A stretch of DNA of 64,000 bases from Streptomyces sp. HUAS CB01 (GTDB taxonomy: Bacteria; Actinomycetota; Actinomycetes; Streptomycetales; Streptomycetaceae). Made by a program: the position numbers and the translations under genes. Below, piece by piece: positions 1-8,621 of the stretch (positions are counted from its first letter, which is position 1; each line of letters begins with the position of its first letter). The stretch covers positions 2,359,001 through 2,423,000 of the forward strand of contig NZ_CP129137.1 of the NCBI RefSeq assembly GCF_030406905.1. Reading direction: 5' to 3'. The notes under the pieces are model-generated. The model was not told where the DNA came from. It ran no database searches and saw only the letters and a program-made list of their open reading frames with translations.

Positions 1-216
1 CTGCTCACGGCCCTGGAGGACGCGGCCCGGCGGCTCGGGGCGCGGCGGATGGTGCTCAACACACGGCTGGACCTGCTCGGGGCCCGCGCCCTCTACGCAC
101 GGCAGGGCTACCGGGAGATCCCCGCGTACTGCGAGGGGCCGTACATGGACGTCTGGTACGGCAAGGAGCTGGTGGACCGGGACGGGGCCGCGGCCGAAGG
201 GAACGCGGCCGCCTGA
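1..216 (+). CDS. GNAT-family N-acetyltransferase, C-terminal part
   Basis: Only the last 71 codons lie in the window; the gene begins upstream. The visible peptide has the end of a GNAT fold: a helix rich in Ala/Arg/Leu, then LNTR, then the helix ARALYARQGYREI, a hallmark of motif B near the end of GNAT acetyltransferases, followed by a strand ending VWYGKEL. The family transfers an acetyl group from acetyl-CoA to an amine; the substrate cannot be told from this fragment. The Ala-rich last dozen residues are a non-conserved tail. The partial nature is certain, the family likely. Confidence 0.8.
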   Translation: MLTALEDAARRLGARRMVLNTRLDLLGARALYARQGYREIPAYCEGPYMDVWYGKELVDRDGAAAEGNAAA

Positions 217-237
217 GCGGGCCGTCCCGGCGGGAAC

Positions 238-400
238 GGTGCGCGACCACCCGCACCGGGGCCGCCACCGGGGAAGGTGGTGCGCGACCACCCGCACCGG
301 GGCCGCCACCGGGGAAGGTGGTGCGCGACCACCCGCACCGGGGCCGCCACCGGGGGAAGGTGGTACGCGGCCGCCCGCACCGGGGCCGCCACGGAGGAGG
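238..400. repeat. 41-bp tandem repeat, about four copies
   Basis: Just after the acetyltransferase stop, a 41-bp unit (core GCGCGACCACCCGCACCGGG) starts at about 241, 282, 323 and, degenerate, 364. The first three copies are almost identical. 41 is not a multiple of three, so the open frames across it are repeat artefacts. No stem-loop with a U-tract is obvious. It fills most of the gap between two convergent genes. Confidence 0.85.
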
Positions 401-475
401 GCGAGGCGGCCGCCTGCCGATCTGGGCCGAGCCGCCGACCTGGGCCAGCCCCTTCCGGCGCCCCCTGCGGCCCGC

Positions 476-2554
476 TCAGTGCGTGGGGAAGTTCCAGGCC
501 TGGTGGTCCCGGTGCGGTTCACTGCCGGAGGGGCGCTCACCGTCGGAGCCGCACAGCTCGGCCGTCAGTTCCTTCACCAGCTGCGCGAGGTCGGTGGGCC
601 GGTCCGGTCCCCACCAGTCGCCCAGCAACTCCGCCATCGACTCCTCCCGCGCCGCCGACAGCTTCGCGGTCGCGTCCACACCCTTGTCTGTGAGCATCAG
701 CGACAGGCCCTCCCGCCGGGCCAGCCCGCGCTCCTCCACCTCGCGTGACGCGTCGGTGACGGCCCTGATCGGTACGTCGGTGGCCTCGGCGAGCCGGGCC
801 GGCTCCACCAGCCCGTGACGCTTGATGCGCAGCAGGAGCCAGCTCGCCGCCGGGCTGATGTCGAGCCCCGAGCCGGCGGTGATCTTGACGTAGACCGCCT
901 TGCGGCCCTCGCGTGAACCGAGGAGGGACAGCGCGCGGGCGCACTCGTCGTACGACGACCGCTGGACGGGGTTCGGGGCGATGGTCTCGCTGACCTCGGG
1001 TGCGGTGACGGAGCCGCGCAGCTTGTCCTCGCGGAGGAAGAAGGCGAGGACGAAGCCGACGACGACGACCGGCGCCGCGTAGAGGAAGACGTCGGTGATG
1101 GAGGTCGAGAACGCCTGGATGACCGCCCGGCGCAGTCCGGGGGGCAGCAGGGTGATGGTGTGCGAGTCGGCGGCGAGCCGTTCGGGGCTGGCCCCGGGCG
1201 GCAGCGTGCGGCCGGCGAGCGCCTCGGCGAGGAGTTCGCGCAGCCGGCCGGTGAAGAGGGTGCCGAAGAGCGCGACGCCGAACGAGGCGCCGATGGAGCG
1301 GAAGAAGGTGGCGCCGGAGGTGGCGACCCCGAGGTCCTCGTACCCGACCGCGTTCTGCACCGCCAGCACCAGCACCTGCATGACCAGGCCGAGTCCGGAG
1401 CCGAAGACGAAGAAGTAGCCGCTCACCTCCCAGGTCGGGGTGTCCGGCTCCAGCTGGTGGAGCAGGAGGAGGCCGACGGCGGTCACGGCGGTGCCGGCGA
1501 TCGGGAAGACCTTCCACCGGCCCGTCCGGCTGACGATCTGCCCGGACACGGTGGAGGTGATGAGCAGTCCGATCACCATCGGCAGCATGTGGACGCCGGA
1601 CATGGTGGGGGTGATGCCCTGGACGATCTGCAGGAACGTGGGCAGGTACGTCAGCGCGCCGAACATCGCGAACCCGACGATGAAGCTGATGGCGGAGACG
1701 AGCGTGAACGTGCGGTTCCGGAACAGCTTCAGCGGCAGTACGGGCTCGGCGGCGCGGCGCTCGGTCCGGACGAAGGCGAGGAGGAACAGCACTCCGAGCG
1801 CGGCCAGGACGATGATCTGCGGCGAGTCCCAGGCCCAGGTGGTGCCGCCGAGCGAGGCGACCAGGACCAGGCAGGTCGCGACGGCCGCGATCAGGACCGT
1901 CCCCAGGTAGTCGATGGTGTGGTGGGTCCGGCGGACGGGGATGCGCAGGACGGCGGCGATGACGAAGAGTGCGACCACACCGATGGGCAGGTTGATGTAG
2001 AACACCCAGCGCCAGCTGAGGTGCTGGGTGAACAGGCCGCCGAGCAGCGGCCCGAGCACGCTGGTCGCCCCGAAGACGGCACCGAACAACCCCTGGTAGC
2101 GGCCGCGTTCGCGCGGGGAGACGATGTCGCCGACGATCGCCATCGACAGCACGATGAGACCGCCGCCGCCGAGGCCCTGGACAGCGCGGTAGGCGATGAG
2201 CTGCGGCATGTTCTGGGCGATGCCGCACAGCGCGGAGCCGATCAGGAAGATGACGATCGCCGTCTGGAAGAGCTTCTTGCGGCCGTACTGGTCACCGAGC
2301 TTGCCCCAGAGCGGGGTCGCGGCGGTGGAGGCGAGGATGTACGCGGTGACCACCCAGGACAGGTGCTCCAGGCCGCCGAGGTCGCTGACGATCGTCGGCA
2401 GCGCGGTGGCCACGATGGTCTGGTCGAGCGCGGCGAGCAGCAGACCCAGCAGCAGTGCGCCGATCGCCACGAGAACGGTCCGGCGGTTCGTACCCTCTCC
2501 GGGCGGGGGTGTCGGTCCGGGGCCGGCGGCCGGCGTGCTCACTTCCTGCGCCAT
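476..2554 (-). CDS. DHA2-family MFS drug exporter with C-terminal MarR-like domain
   Basis: A 692-residue 14-helix major facilitator of the EmrB/QacA (DHA2) type, expected to export drugs or toxic compounds by proton antiport. After a short Pro-rich N-terminus come the helix ALLLGLLLAALDQTIVATAL (about residues 30-50), the loop motif GKLGDQYGRKKLF, and GVALFGTLFTGRL before the last helices. From about residue 565 the protein leaves the membrane and ends in a soluble winged-helix-like segment of about 110 residues (SWLLLRIKRHG, then LTDKGVDA), resembling a MarR fold. The start is the ATG at 2554 with GGAGGA upstream; a longer frame to 2983 has no support. It is a single gene, divergent from the next gene. 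Transport is confident, the MarR-like reading moderate. Confidence 0.9.
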   Translation of the reverse strand: MAQEVSTPAAGPGPTPPPGEGTNRRTVLVAIGALLLGLLLAALDQTIVATALPTIVSDLGGLEHLSWVVTAYILASTAATPLWGKLGDQYGRKKLFQTAIVIFLIGSALCGIAQNMPQLIAYRAVQGLGGGGLIVLSMAIVGDIVSPRERGRYQGLFGAVFGATSVLGPLLGGLFTQHLSWRWVFYINLPIGVVALFVIAAVLRIPVRRTHHTIDYLGTVLIAAVATCLVLVASLGGTTWAWDSPQIIVLAALGVLFLLAFVRTERRAAEPVLPLKLFRNRTFTLVSAISFIVGFAMFGALTYLPTFLQIVQGITPTMSGVHMLPMVIGLLITSTVSGQIVSRTGRWKVFPIAGTAVTAVGLLLLHQLEPDTPTWEVSGYFFVFGSGLGLVMQVLVLAVQNAVGYEDLGVATSGATFFRSIGASFGVALFGTLFTGRLRELLAEALAGRTLPPGASPERLAADSHTITLLPPGLRRAVIQAFSTSITDVFLYAAPVVVVGFVLAFFLREDKLRGSVTAPEVSETIAPNPVQRSSYDECARALSLLGSREGRKAVYVKITAGSGLDISPAASWLLLRIKRHGLVEPARLAEATDVPIRAVTDASREVEERGLARREGLSLMLTDKGVDATAKLSAAREESMAELLGDWWGPDRPTDLAQLVKELTAELCGSDGERPSGSEPHRDHQAWNFPTH

Positions 2555-2702
2555 GGAGTAGTCCTCCGGTCCGCAGTACGCTCGTCTGCTCCTCCCATCC
2601 TGGGCGTTTCGCCCACGTATGGCCTGCCGAGCGGAGGCTCCCCGTCCGGGCACTGGACAGGGGCTGCATAATCGCTGGCAGCGCAAGGGGAGGGAACCCA
2701 CG

Positions 2703-3704
2703 ATGACGGGACACGTCTGTCCTGAATGCGGCAGGCAGGACGACGCTGCCGCCAGACCCGGCGGGGTCCGGAGCTGCGGCTGCGGGCAGGGCGCGACGGC
2801 GGAGGGATTCGACCCGCTGCGGGTCCGGCCGTACGTGGCGTTCCCGGACCCGGCGGACGGGCGGGACGCGACCCCGGCCGGGCCGCCGCCCGAGCTGACG
2901 CAGGTACTCGCGCCCGGCGCGCACGGCGCCGGCCAGGTCGGCGCGCCGGAGGCGCCGCAGGGGGCGGCCGGCCACGGGGGCACGTACGACTACCGGTACG
3001 AGGACGGCCACGCGTACGACGTGACCGGGGCGGAACCGGACCCCGCGGCAGGAGGGCGACGGCGCGGCCGGGGCGGGCGGCGCGTGTTCGTGGCGGTCGC
3101 CGCCGTGGTGGCGGTGCTCGGGACCGCGGCCTACGCGAGCGGGCTGCTCACGAAGGACGCCGGCGGGGAGGACCGGGCACTGCCCGACAGCGAGACGACG
3201 GCGCCGTTCGTCTCGGCCGCGCCCGAGGCGCCCGAGGCGTCGGTGTCCGCCTCGTCGCCGGCGACGCGGAGCGCGTCGGCCTCCGCGTCGCCGGCGCCCT
3301 CGGAGACGGCCTCGGCCTCCCCGTCGGCCGACGGGGGCCCGTCGTCCCCGGCCCCGCTCGCCGCGGGCGCGACGTCCCCGTCCGCGACGGCGACCCCGAC
3401 GGGCGGGACCTCGCCCCGCCCCTCCTCCCCCGCCCCCGGAGTCACCCTCCAGCGCGGCGACAGCGGAGAGGAGGTCGTCGAACTGCAGGAACGGCTGGAA
3501 CAGGTCGGCGTCTACGGCGGCAGGTCCCACGGCCGCTACGACGGCCGCGTCGAGGACGCCGTGGCGGCGTACCAGTACTACCGCGGCATCGAGGAAGACC
3601 CGCAGGGGGTCTACGGCCCGGCGACCCGCCGCGCCCTGGAGGCCGAGACGCGCTACCCGTACGACGGCGGCAACGGCGGCTGGGACGGCGACGGCCGCGA
3701 CTGA
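2703..3704 (+). CDS. membrane-anchored peptidoglycan-binding (PG_binding_1) protein with N-terminal zinc-ribbon-like segment
   Basis: 333 residues. The N-terminus has CPECG and a CGCG pair, which could form a small zinc ribbon. A single membrane helix (VFVAVAAVVAVLGTAAYASG, about residues 121-140) is followed by a long Ser/Ala/Pro/Thr-rich spacer. The C-terminal 70 residues are a PG_binding_1 domain (LQRGDSGEEVVELQERL, then YDGRVEDAVAAYQ and GVYGPATRRALE), a fold that binds cell-wall peptidoglycan. Topology would put the ribbon in the cytoplasm and the binding domain outside, suggesting a wall-sensing or tethering role, but no enzyme domain is present. The ATG at 2703 has GGGGAGGG upstream. 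An 88-residue N-terminal extension is open but lacks coding character. Confidence 0.85.
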   Translation: MTGHVCPECGRQDDAAARPGGVRSCGCGQGATAEGFDPLRVRPYVAFPDPADGRDATPAGPPPELTQVLAPGAHGAGQVGAPEAPQGAAGHGGTYDYRYEDGHAYDVTGAEPDPAAGGRRRGRGGRRVFVAVAAVVAVLGTAAYASGLLTKDAGGEDRALPDSETTAPFVSAAPEAPEASVSASSPATRSASASASPAPSETASASPSADGGPSSPAPLAAGATSPSATATPTGGTSPRPSSPAPGVTLQRGDSGEEVVELQERLEQVGVYGGRSHGRYDGRVEDAVAAYQYYRGIEEDPQGVYGPATRRALEAETRYPYDGGNGGWDGDGRD

Positions 3705-3825
3705 GCGCCTCGCGAGCGGTGGGCGGCGGGGCGGTGCGCCGGGGGACCCGGCGGGAGCGGTGAGCGTCCGACGCCACGCGAGCGGTGGGCGGTGCGGGCC
3801 CGACACCGCCGGAGACACCGCGCGA

Positions 3826-4330
3826 GCGGTGAGCGGTGCGCGCCCGGCACGCCCGAGACGCCGCGCGAGCGGTGAGCGGTACGCGCCCGGCACCGCCGGA
3901 GACACCGCGCGAGCGGTGAGCGGTACGCGCCCGGCACCGCCGGAGACACCGCGCGAGCGGTGAGCGGTACGCGCCCGGCACCGCCGGAGACACCGCGCGA
4001 GCGGTGAGCGGTACGCGCCCGGCACCGCCGGAGACACCGCGCGAGCGGTGAGCGGTACGCGCCCGGCACCGCCGGAGACACCGCGCGAGCGGTGAGCGGT
4101 ACGCGCCCGGCACGCCCGAGACACCGCGCGAGCGGTGAGCGGTACGCGCCCGGCACCGCCGGAGACACCGCGCGAGCGGTGAGCGGTACGCGCCCGGCAC
4201 CGCCGGAGACACCGCGCGAGCGGTGAGCGGTACGCGCCCGGCACCGCCGGAGACACCGCGCGAGCGGTGAGCGGTACGCGCCCGGCACGCCCGAGACGCC
4301 GCGCGAGCGGTGAGCGGTACGCGCCGGGGA
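3826..4330. repeat. 44-bp tandem repeat array, about 12 copies, with degenerate flanks to ~4,800
   Basis: A unit around GAGCGGTGAGCGGTACGCGC plus CCGGCACCGCCGGAGACACC recurs every 44 bp (43 bp in variants with CACGCCCGAG) from about 3,826 to 4,330. Most central copies are identical. Degenerate, rearranged copies extend from about 3,705 to 4,800, filling 1.17 kb between two convergent genes. Because 44 is not divisible by three, each reading frame cycles through the same three peptide strings, which explains the very long open frames here (for example 2292-4388 and 3442-4812 on the minus strand). I see no conserved spacers, so this is not a CRISPR, and no reason to call a protein. Confidence 0.9.
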
Positions 4331-4873
4331 CCCGGCGTGCCCGGAACACCGCCGGAGCGGTGAGCGGCACGCGTGGGCAGTCGGGCACTGCACGCCCGAG
4401 ACACCGCGCGAGCAGTCAGCGCCGCGCGCCCGGCACCGCCGGAGCGGTGAGCGTCCGAGACGCCGCGGGAGCGGTGAGCGTCCGAGACGCCGCGGGAGCG
4501 GGTGGGTGTCGGCGAAGACGCCGCAGGGCGGTGAGCGTCGCGGGAGCGGTGGGCGGTGAGCGTCCGAGAGGCCACGCAAGCAGTCGGCGTCGCGCGCGGA
4601 ACACCGCCGGAGCGGCCAGCGGTACACGCCGGAGGACCCGGCCGGAGCGGCGAGCGGTACACGCCGGAGGACCCGGCCGGAGCGGCGAGCGTCCGAGACG
4701 CCGCGGGAGCGGTGGGCGGTGCGGGTATGCACGCCCGGGACGGCGCGCGAGCGGTCGGCGTCGCGTGCCCGGAATCTCCGGAGCGGAGCAATGGTGTTCG
4801 CGCCGAACGCACGACGCCCGGAAGCCCGCCGCCGATCAGGCCGAACGCACGGCGCCCGGCAGCCCGCCGCCGA

Positions 4874-5584
4874 TCAGGCCAAACGCACGGGCGCGAACGT
4901 CAGCGCGCCCGAGGCGTCGGCCGTGACGTGGACGTCGGTGAGGTCGGGGGCGTGGGCGTCAGGGGCGAAGGCGGCCGCGCGCGGACCGATGCCGAGGACC
5001 CGCATGCCCGCTGCGCGCCCGGCCGCGATGCCGGCCTCGGAGTCCTCGAGGACCACGCAGTCCGCCGGTGCGAAGCCGAGCTCCGCCGCGCCCTTGAGGA
5101 AGCCCTCCGGGTCCGGCTTGCTGGCACCGACGCACTCCGCGGTGACCCGGGTCTCCGGCATGCGCAGCCCGGCGGCCTGCATCCGGGCGGTGGCGAGTGC
5201 CTCGTCCGCGGACGTGACCAGCGCGTGCGGCAGCGCGGCGATGGTGTCCATGAAGGCGGGCGCCCCGGCGATCGGCACGACGCCGTCCAGGTCCGCCGTC
5301 TCCTGTGCGAGCAGCTGCCGGTTCTCGGCGTGGTTCTCCGCCATGGGCCGGTCCGGGAGCAGCGCGGCCATCGTGGCGTACCCCTGGCGTCCGTGGACGA
5401 CCTTGAGCGCCTCGTCCGGGTCCAGGCCGTGCCCGGTCGCCCAGGAGCGCCAGACGCGCTCCACGACGGCGTCCGAGTTGACGAGCGTGCCGTCCATGTC
5501 GAGCAGCAGCGCCCTGAAGGCGCCGATGGCCTCCGGGCGAGGGCCCGGGCCGGTGGTCTCTGCGGGCGTCTCTGAGCTGGACAC
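4874..5584 (-). CDS. HAD-superfamily hydrolase, sugar-phosphatase-like
   Basis: 236 residues. HAD motif I is LLDMDGTLV (residues 27-35; nucleophile Asp30, acid Asp32). Motif II is in ALVTSADEAL, motif III Lys in VGASKPDPEGF, and motif IV is CVVLEDSEAGIAAGRAAGM. The helical cap between motifs I and II places it with the beta-phosphoglucomutase/DOG-phosphatase group, which dephosphorylates small sugar phosphates in the cytoplasm. The exact substrate cannot be read. The GTG at 5584 gives a normal family length; AGGACGG lies just upstream. Neighbours give no operon partner. Confidence 0.88.
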   Translation of the reverse strand: MSSSETPAETTGPGPRPEAIGAFRALLLDMDGTLVNSDAVVERVWRSWATGHGLDPDEALKVVHGRQGYATMAALLPDRPMAENHAENRQLLAQETADLDGVVPIAGAPAFMDTIAALPHALVTSADEALATARMQAAGLRMPETRVTAECVGASKPDPEGFLKGAAELGFAPADCVVLEDSEAGIAAGRAAGMRVLGIGPRAAAFAPDAHAPDLTDVHVTADASGALTFAPVRLA

Positions 5585-5963
5585 GGGGCCGTCCTAGGAA
5601 TCCGGTGCGGATTGCGGGAGGGGCTCCGACGACGGGAGGCCGCGGGGCCCGGGTGCAGAGCGGCCTCCACCCGCCGGTCAGGGAGTGCGGGCGGAGGCCA
5701 CTTTGTTCCTCCACGATACAAACCAAAGCGCCTCAGCGCCACTCCGGGGCCCCGGACACCGCCCCGAGGGCCCGTCAGGGGGTGCGGGCGGGAGGCGAAA
5801 CGGGCAGGTGGGAGGCCACGGGAAGGCGGCGGCAAGGCAGCGGCGGCCGCGACCGGGCGCCTGCCCGGCCGGCCGGGATCCCGACGGTCACCGACGGGCC
5901 CGGCGACCGCCCTGCGGCGCGTACACGGCGCGCACACGATGCCCCCGTCCGGCCCGACCCGGC
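5585..5963. other. intergenic gap, no gene seen
   Basis: 379 bp between two minus-strand genes. A short AT-richer patch at 5,704-5,735 may hold the promoter of the HAD gene. The rest is GC-rich with no convincing ORF, RNA gene or repeat. Confidence 0.5.
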
Positions 5964-6548
5964 TCAGCCCGCGATCGCCTCGTACAGGCTCAGCCCGGCC
6001 AGCACCAGCATCAGCCCCGCCGCGATCTTCGTGATCAGCTTCAGCGGCACGTACTTCAGCAGGGTCCGGCCGCCCAGGATGCCCAGAGCGGCCACCGCCC
6101 ACAGCGCCAGCACCGCACCCAGGCCGACGGAGAGCGGGTCGTCGTAGCGGGCCGCGAGGTTCGCGGTCATGATCTGGGTCAGATCACCGAACTCCGCGAC
6201 CAGGATCAGCATGAATCCGGCACCGGAGACCTTCCAGAAGGACTGGTCGGCCGGGGCCTTGACGCCCTCGTCGTCGTCATCGGACCTCTTCAGCAGCAGC
6301 ATCGCCGCGCCCGCGAGGAAGAGCACGCCCACGACCGCCTGCACCAGCCGCTGCGGCAGCAGCGTCAGCACACTGCCCGCCGCGATCGCCAGCGCGACGT
6401 GCACAGCGAAGGCGGCGGCGACACCGGCGAAGACGTACGAGGCGCGGTAGCGGGTGCCGAGCATCAGTCCGGCCAGGGCCGTCTTGTCGGGGAGTTCGGC
6501 GAGGAAGACGACGCCGAAAGTGATCGCCAGGATCGTGAAACTGAGCAC
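5964..6548 (-). CDS. GDT1/UPF0016 (TMEM165) family cation transporter, probable Mn2+ exporter
   Basis: 194 residues with six predicted membrane helices in two homologous halves. Each half carries the family signature around an acidic residue followed by Gly/Pro-Asp: AELPDKTALAG in helix 1 (residues 17-27) and AEFGDLTQI in the second half. The halves are joined by a charged cytosolic loop with KRSDDDDEG. Members move Mn2+ (and Ca2+ in eukaryotes) across the membrane. The GTG at 6548 follows GAGGAA at good spacing. The leader carries a yybP-ykoY-type riboswitch, so manganese control is strongly suggested and supports export of excess Mn2+. Confidence 0.93.
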   Translation of the reverse strand: MLSFTILAITFGVVFLAELPDKTALAGLMLGTRYRASYVFAGVAAAFAVHVALAIAAGSVLTLLPQRLVQAVVGVLFLAGAAMLLLKRSDDDDEGVKAPADQSFWKVSGAGFMLILVAEFGDLTQIMTANLAARYDDPLSVGLGAVLALWAVAALGILGGRTLLKYVPLKLITKIAAGLMLVLAGLSLYEAIAG

Positions 6549-6655
6549 GGGAAGAGGTTCCTCAATCGGTCGGGCCCTGCCGCACCGAGAGACCTGAGCG
6601 AGAACGTTCCGGGGGTCGCTTCGGCGCGGCAGCGGCCATGAATGGTCATGGTCAC

Positions 6656-6764
6656 TGCTGGCCGAAGGTCTCGCTGGCGGGCCGCTGGGCGGCCGCCTCC
6701 GGGCGCCGGCCGGGCGAGCCCGGCAGTATGTCGACGTTCCGGCGAAGAGCTACTCCCCTTCTGC
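6656..6764 (-). promoter_or_regulatory. yybP-ykoY-type manganese riboswitch
   Basis: Read on the minus strand, the leader contains AAGGGGAGUAGCUC, then GUCGACAUACUG, a GC-rich variable arm, and GCGAGACCUU, in the order and spacing of the yybP-ykoY aptamer. The aptamer 5' edge is near 6762 and the 3' edge near 6656, leaving about 107 nt to the GTG at 6548. That spacer has complementary CTGCCGC and GCGGCAG stretches (around 6,576-6,635) that could form an expression-platform stem. The class senses Mn2+ and usually turns on exporters of this family. The motif match is direct; the switching mechanism is inferred. Confidence 0.85.
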
Positions 6765-6798
6765 TCCGTACAGAGTACGGGACGCCGGCGGGCGGCCG

Positions 6799-7578
6799 TC
6801 AGGGACCTTGGTCCCCGCCCCGCGCCGGCGCCACCGGGAGATCCCGGTGCAGCCGTCCCCGCGACACCAGCTCCAGCACCACGGCGACCGCGACGGCCTG
6901 CACCGCCATCAGCGCGACCAGGACGAACAGCTGGACCGCGCCGGCCTGGAACGGTGACGCCCCGCCCAGCAGCATCCCGACGAACGCGCCGGGGAGCGTG
7001 ACCAGTCCCACCGTCCTGGTCTGGTCGAGGCCCGGCAGCAGCGCGTCGGCGGCCGCGTCCCGGGCCACCTCGAGCCGGGCGTCACGCTCGGGCAGCCCGA
7101 TCGCCATCCCGGCCTCGACCTCACCGCGCCGGGTGGCGAGCTCGTCGAGCGCGCGCCGTCCGGCGAGGACCGTCGCGGTCAGCGCCCCGCCGATGAGGAT
7201 GCCGGTCACCGGGACGAGCGCGACGCCCTTCACCGGGACGAGACCGGTCAGCAGCAGGGCGGCGACGACCGGCGCGACACCCGCGCCGATCGGCAGGGCC
7301 GTGAGCCACCAGGTGCCGTTCGGGGTGACGCGGCGGCCCGCGGTGCGCACGGCCACCGCGTACATCACCAGCAGGAAGGCGAGCAGCAGCGGGACGGAGC
7401 GGACCGCCCAGCCGATGACGAGCGAGACCGCGCCCAGCTGGACGGCCGCGCGCAGTCCCGCCACCGCCATCTCGCGGGCACGGCCGGGCCCGAGATGGGC
7501 GACTGCCGCGACACAGGCGGCGGCCGCCAGGAGCACGGCGAGGACGATCCCGAACGTCACGTTGACCGGCAGCAGCAC
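6799..7578 (-). CDS. FetB/YbbM-family (UPF0014) ABC transporter permease
   Basis: 259 residues, about seven hydrophobic helices. The family core is visible: GAVSLVIGWAV, RRVTPNG after the third helix, LVPVTGILIGGALTAT, then the cytosolic helix VEAGMAIGLPERDARLEVARDA and TRTVGLVTLPGAFVGMLLGG, which matches FetB proteins. In E. coli FetB pairs with the ATPase FetA for iron export. No ATPase gene adjoins it here, so the partner is either elsewhere or lost. The start is the GTG at 7578. It sits just upstream, on the same strand, of the riboswitch-controlled transporter, making a small metal-homeostasis pair. Confidence 0.88.
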   Translation of the reverse strand: MLLPVNVTFGIVLAVLLAAAACVAAVAHLGPGRAREMAVAGLRAAVQLGAVSLVIGWAVRSVPLLLAFLLVMYAVAVRTAGRRVTPNGTWWLTALPIGAGVAPVVAALLLTGLVPVKGVALVPVTGILIGGALTATVLAGRRALDELATRRGEVEAGMAIGLPERDARLEVARDAAADALLPGLDQTRTVGLVTLPGAFVGMLLGGASPFQAGAVQLFVLVALMAVQAVAVAVVLELVSRGRLHRDLPVAPARGGDQGP

Positions 7579-7760
7579 GCGCCAACCCTAAGTCGCCCGA
7601 AGTGAATTGCCGGGGCGTCAAACCCCTTGAAGTGACGTGTGCATGTCGCCACCCTGTTACCCGGCGCCCATCCCCAGGAAATCCGGCGCCGCAACGATGG
7701 CGCGGGCCCTGCCGATCGGGGTCCGCTCCGGCCAACCCCCCCACTCCAAAGGGAGTTCGC

Positions 7761-8429
7761 ATGTCAGGTGTCTACGCGCGTCGAGTGTCCCGCACCGCCG
7801 TGTTCGCCGCGTCCGTCGCCCTCGCGTCCGTCGCCCTCGCGTCCGCCACCGCGCTGCTCACCGCGCCCGCCGCCCAGGCCGCGCCGCCCACCCCGGTCAG
7901 CGCCTCCACGGCCCGTACGTACCTGGGCCAGCTCACGGTCAAGGCGGAAGGTTCCTCCACCGGATACAGCCGCGACAAGTTCCCCCACTGGATCACCCAG
8001 TCGGGCGCCTGCAACACGCGCGAGGTCGTCCTCAAGCGCGACGGTTCCGGCGTCGTCCAGGACTCCAGCTGCGCGGCGGTCAGCGGAAGCTGGTACTCCC
8101 CGTACGACGGCGCCACCTGGACCGCCGCCGCGGACGTCGACATCGACCACGTCGTGCCGCTCGCGGAGGCCTGGCGCTCCGGCGCCAGTTCGTGGTCCAC
8201 CTCCTCGCGCCAGGCGTTCGCCAACGACCTGACCCGCCCGCAGCTGATAGCCGTCACCGACAACGTGAACCAGGCCAAGGGCGACCAGGACCCGGCCGAG
8301 TGGATGCCGCCGAGCAGCTCCTACCGCTGCATGTACGCCCGTATGTGGGTGCACACCAAGCACTACTGGAACATGTCCGTCGACTCCGCCGAGAAGTCCG
8401 CCCTGCAGTCCGTCCTGAACGGCTGCTGA
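7761..8429 (+). CDS. secreted HNH-family endonuclease (DUF1524/GmrSD C-terminal type)
   Basis: 222 residues. Residues 1-40 form a Sec signal peptide (two Arg, a hydrophobic core with an ASVAL/ASATAL run, cleavage after AQA). The mature part has the HNH-type catalytic block DVDIDHVVPLAEAWRSGA (about 130-147) followed by FANDLTRPQL, AVTDNVNQAKGDQDPAEW and CMYARMWVHTKHYW. This is typical of the small exported DUF1524-like nucleases common in Streptomyces, which cut nucleic acids outside the cell. Two Cys pairs fit an extracytoplasmic protein. The ATG at 7761 has GGGAG at 7 nt. A strong hairpin follows the stop. Confidence 0.92.
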   Translation: MSGVYARRVSRTAVFAASVALASVALASATALLTAPAAQAAPPTPVSASTARTYLGQLTVKAEGSSTGYSRDKFPHWITQSGACNTREVVLKRDGSGVVQDSSCAAVSGSWYSPYDGATWTAAADVDIDHVVPLAEAWRSGASSWSTSSRQAFANDLTRPQLIAVTDNVNQAKGDQDPAEWMPPSSSYRCMYARMWVHTKHYWNMSVDSAEKSALQSVLNGC

Positions 8430-8436
8430 CCCACGT

Positions 8437-8466
8437 CCGGCCTGGCGGGTGACGCCCGCCGGCCGG
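8437..8466 (+). terminator. strong hairpin after the HNH nuclease gene
   Basis: CCGGCC-T-GGCGGG, loop TGACG, then CCCGCC-GGCCGG: a 12-bp GC stem with one bulged T, 8 nt after the stop. No U-tract, which is common for Streptomyces terminators. Confidence 0.7.
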
Positions 8467-8621
8467 GCACCGGGGCCGTCCGGCGAGGGCCTCGCGACCG
8501 CGCCGCCGGGGCACGGCACGGGCCCGCAGGCGGACACGGTCCGAACAGGGCCCGTCCGGGCCGGAACCGCGCTACCCTCCCCCGTCGTTCCGTACGGTAC
8601 GGGGGCGACGGAGGAGGGCAC

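Noticed and set aside
1160..2671. 503-codon plus-strand ORF opposite the MFS gene
   Set aside because: Asp/Gly/Arg/Gln-rich mirror of the transporter codons, no domains.
3826..4330. CRISPR array
   Set aside because: Units are contiguous without unique spacers, and no cas genes are nearby.
2292..4812. Very long minus-strand ORFs across the 44-bp array
   Set aside because: They arise because a stop-free 44-bp unit cycles through three frames, giving a repeated Arg/Ser/Ala-rich string; no ribosome site or family match.
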